NCBI GenBank assembly: GCA_029237695.1
Contig: CM055265.1
Location: 118,332,067 to 118,396,066, forward strand
Direction of reading: 5' to 3'
DNA length: 64,000 bases
Origin: Conchocele bisecta
Taxonomy: Eukaryota > Mollusca > Bivalvia > Lucinida > Thyasiridae
The position numbers and the translations under genes were made by a program. Every line of letters starts with the position of its first letter. The first letter of the stretch is position 1. Positions 63,797 through 64,000 of the stretch are shown here, in pieces. Under the pieces are notes generated by a model. It had not been told where the DNA came from. It did not search any database and saw only the letters and a program-made list of their open reading frames with translations.

Positions 63797-64000
63797 CAGT
63801 AGCCATTTTCACCAAAATTACTAAGCATACATATGTAGCTAAGTGTACTTTGAGGGAGTAATAATTTATTTTTTCCCGAAATGCATTATTTAATATAGAA
63901 CTAATGACTGCATATGTTTGATGAATAAAAGTATGCATACTTATTATACTGACTTTATTACATTATCACAGCCAAAATGGCTGTGATAATGTAATAATTT
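63797..64000. mobile_element. Family C element, copy 5, cut by window end
   Basis: AGTAGCCATTTTCACCAAAA start, immediately abutting copy 4, and the central CACAGCCAAAATGGCTGTGA hairpin at the window edge. Confidence 0.85.

Overview
The window looks like gene-poor, AT-rich, repeat-saturated animal DNA, most likely from a bivalve mollusc. That assignment is an inference. It rests on one clearly metazoan gene (four-jointed), many palindromic short elements, and dispersed repeats of the 'gtttaacgtc' and 'tttcggatgagac' kinds that I associate with marine invertebrates. Nothing looks bacterial: there are no operons, no CRISPR array and no intact tRNA or rRNA gene.

Gene content. The only convincing protein-coding gene is a single-exon four-jointed/FJX1-type Golgi kinase (54452-55990, +). 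It has an N-terminal signal anchor, the family's kinase motifs, a uORF whose stop overlaps the start codon, and about 2.9 kb around it with no dispersed repeat. Two weaker open frames (15430-15651 and 16342-16791) are listed as candidates only. A decayed C-terminal piece of a non-LTR reverse transcriptase lies at about 46090-46745 on the minus strand.

Repeat content. Most of the rest belongs to recurring families, named here A to Y for cross-reference. A: about 340 bp with a GGAATGAATGGCC hairpin (5 copies). B: about 240 bp palindrome with GGGCCGTTTCACTAAACTTC ends (8). C: about 310 bp, AGTAGCC ends (5). D: about 235 bp with GACTGGAGAAATGGG ends, plus many 60-70 bp solo hairpins. E: CAGTGGAACCTCTCTAAACC hairpins next to TA, pogo/Tigger-like. 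F: composite TTATCCCGTCAACAC element (6). G: GTCAGCGTGTAAGTGCAC hairpin, solo and tandem. H: 21-bp AATTCGTTCCCACG arrays (5). I and I': UTR-like palindromes. J, K, N, O, U, V, W and Y are smaller families. K has TTAA flanks.

Layout. 0-5 kb: A, a foldback, I, D, I', F. 5-16 kb: F/G-like tandem, H, J, D, B, E, A, F, G, C, B. 16-30 kb: V, E, the R minisatellite, B, F, C, A. 30-34 kb: minisatellites P and Q, H, O, I', A. 34-49 kb: SINE-like pieces, D, N, K with a nested 1.9 kb structure, H, E, B, N, V, RT fragment, K, minisatellite S. 49-53 kb: H, F, D, H. 53.2-56.06 kb: the four-jointed island. 56-64 kb: I/I', J, A, B, D, O, tandem G, T, C, C.

Main pattern. At least five minisatellites (P, Q, R, S, G) sit inside one arm of an inverted-repeat element whose outer ends still pair, and two more families (H, T) carry 21-bp arrays in both arms. 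This suggests that hairpin transposons in this genome repeatedly seed tandem arrays.
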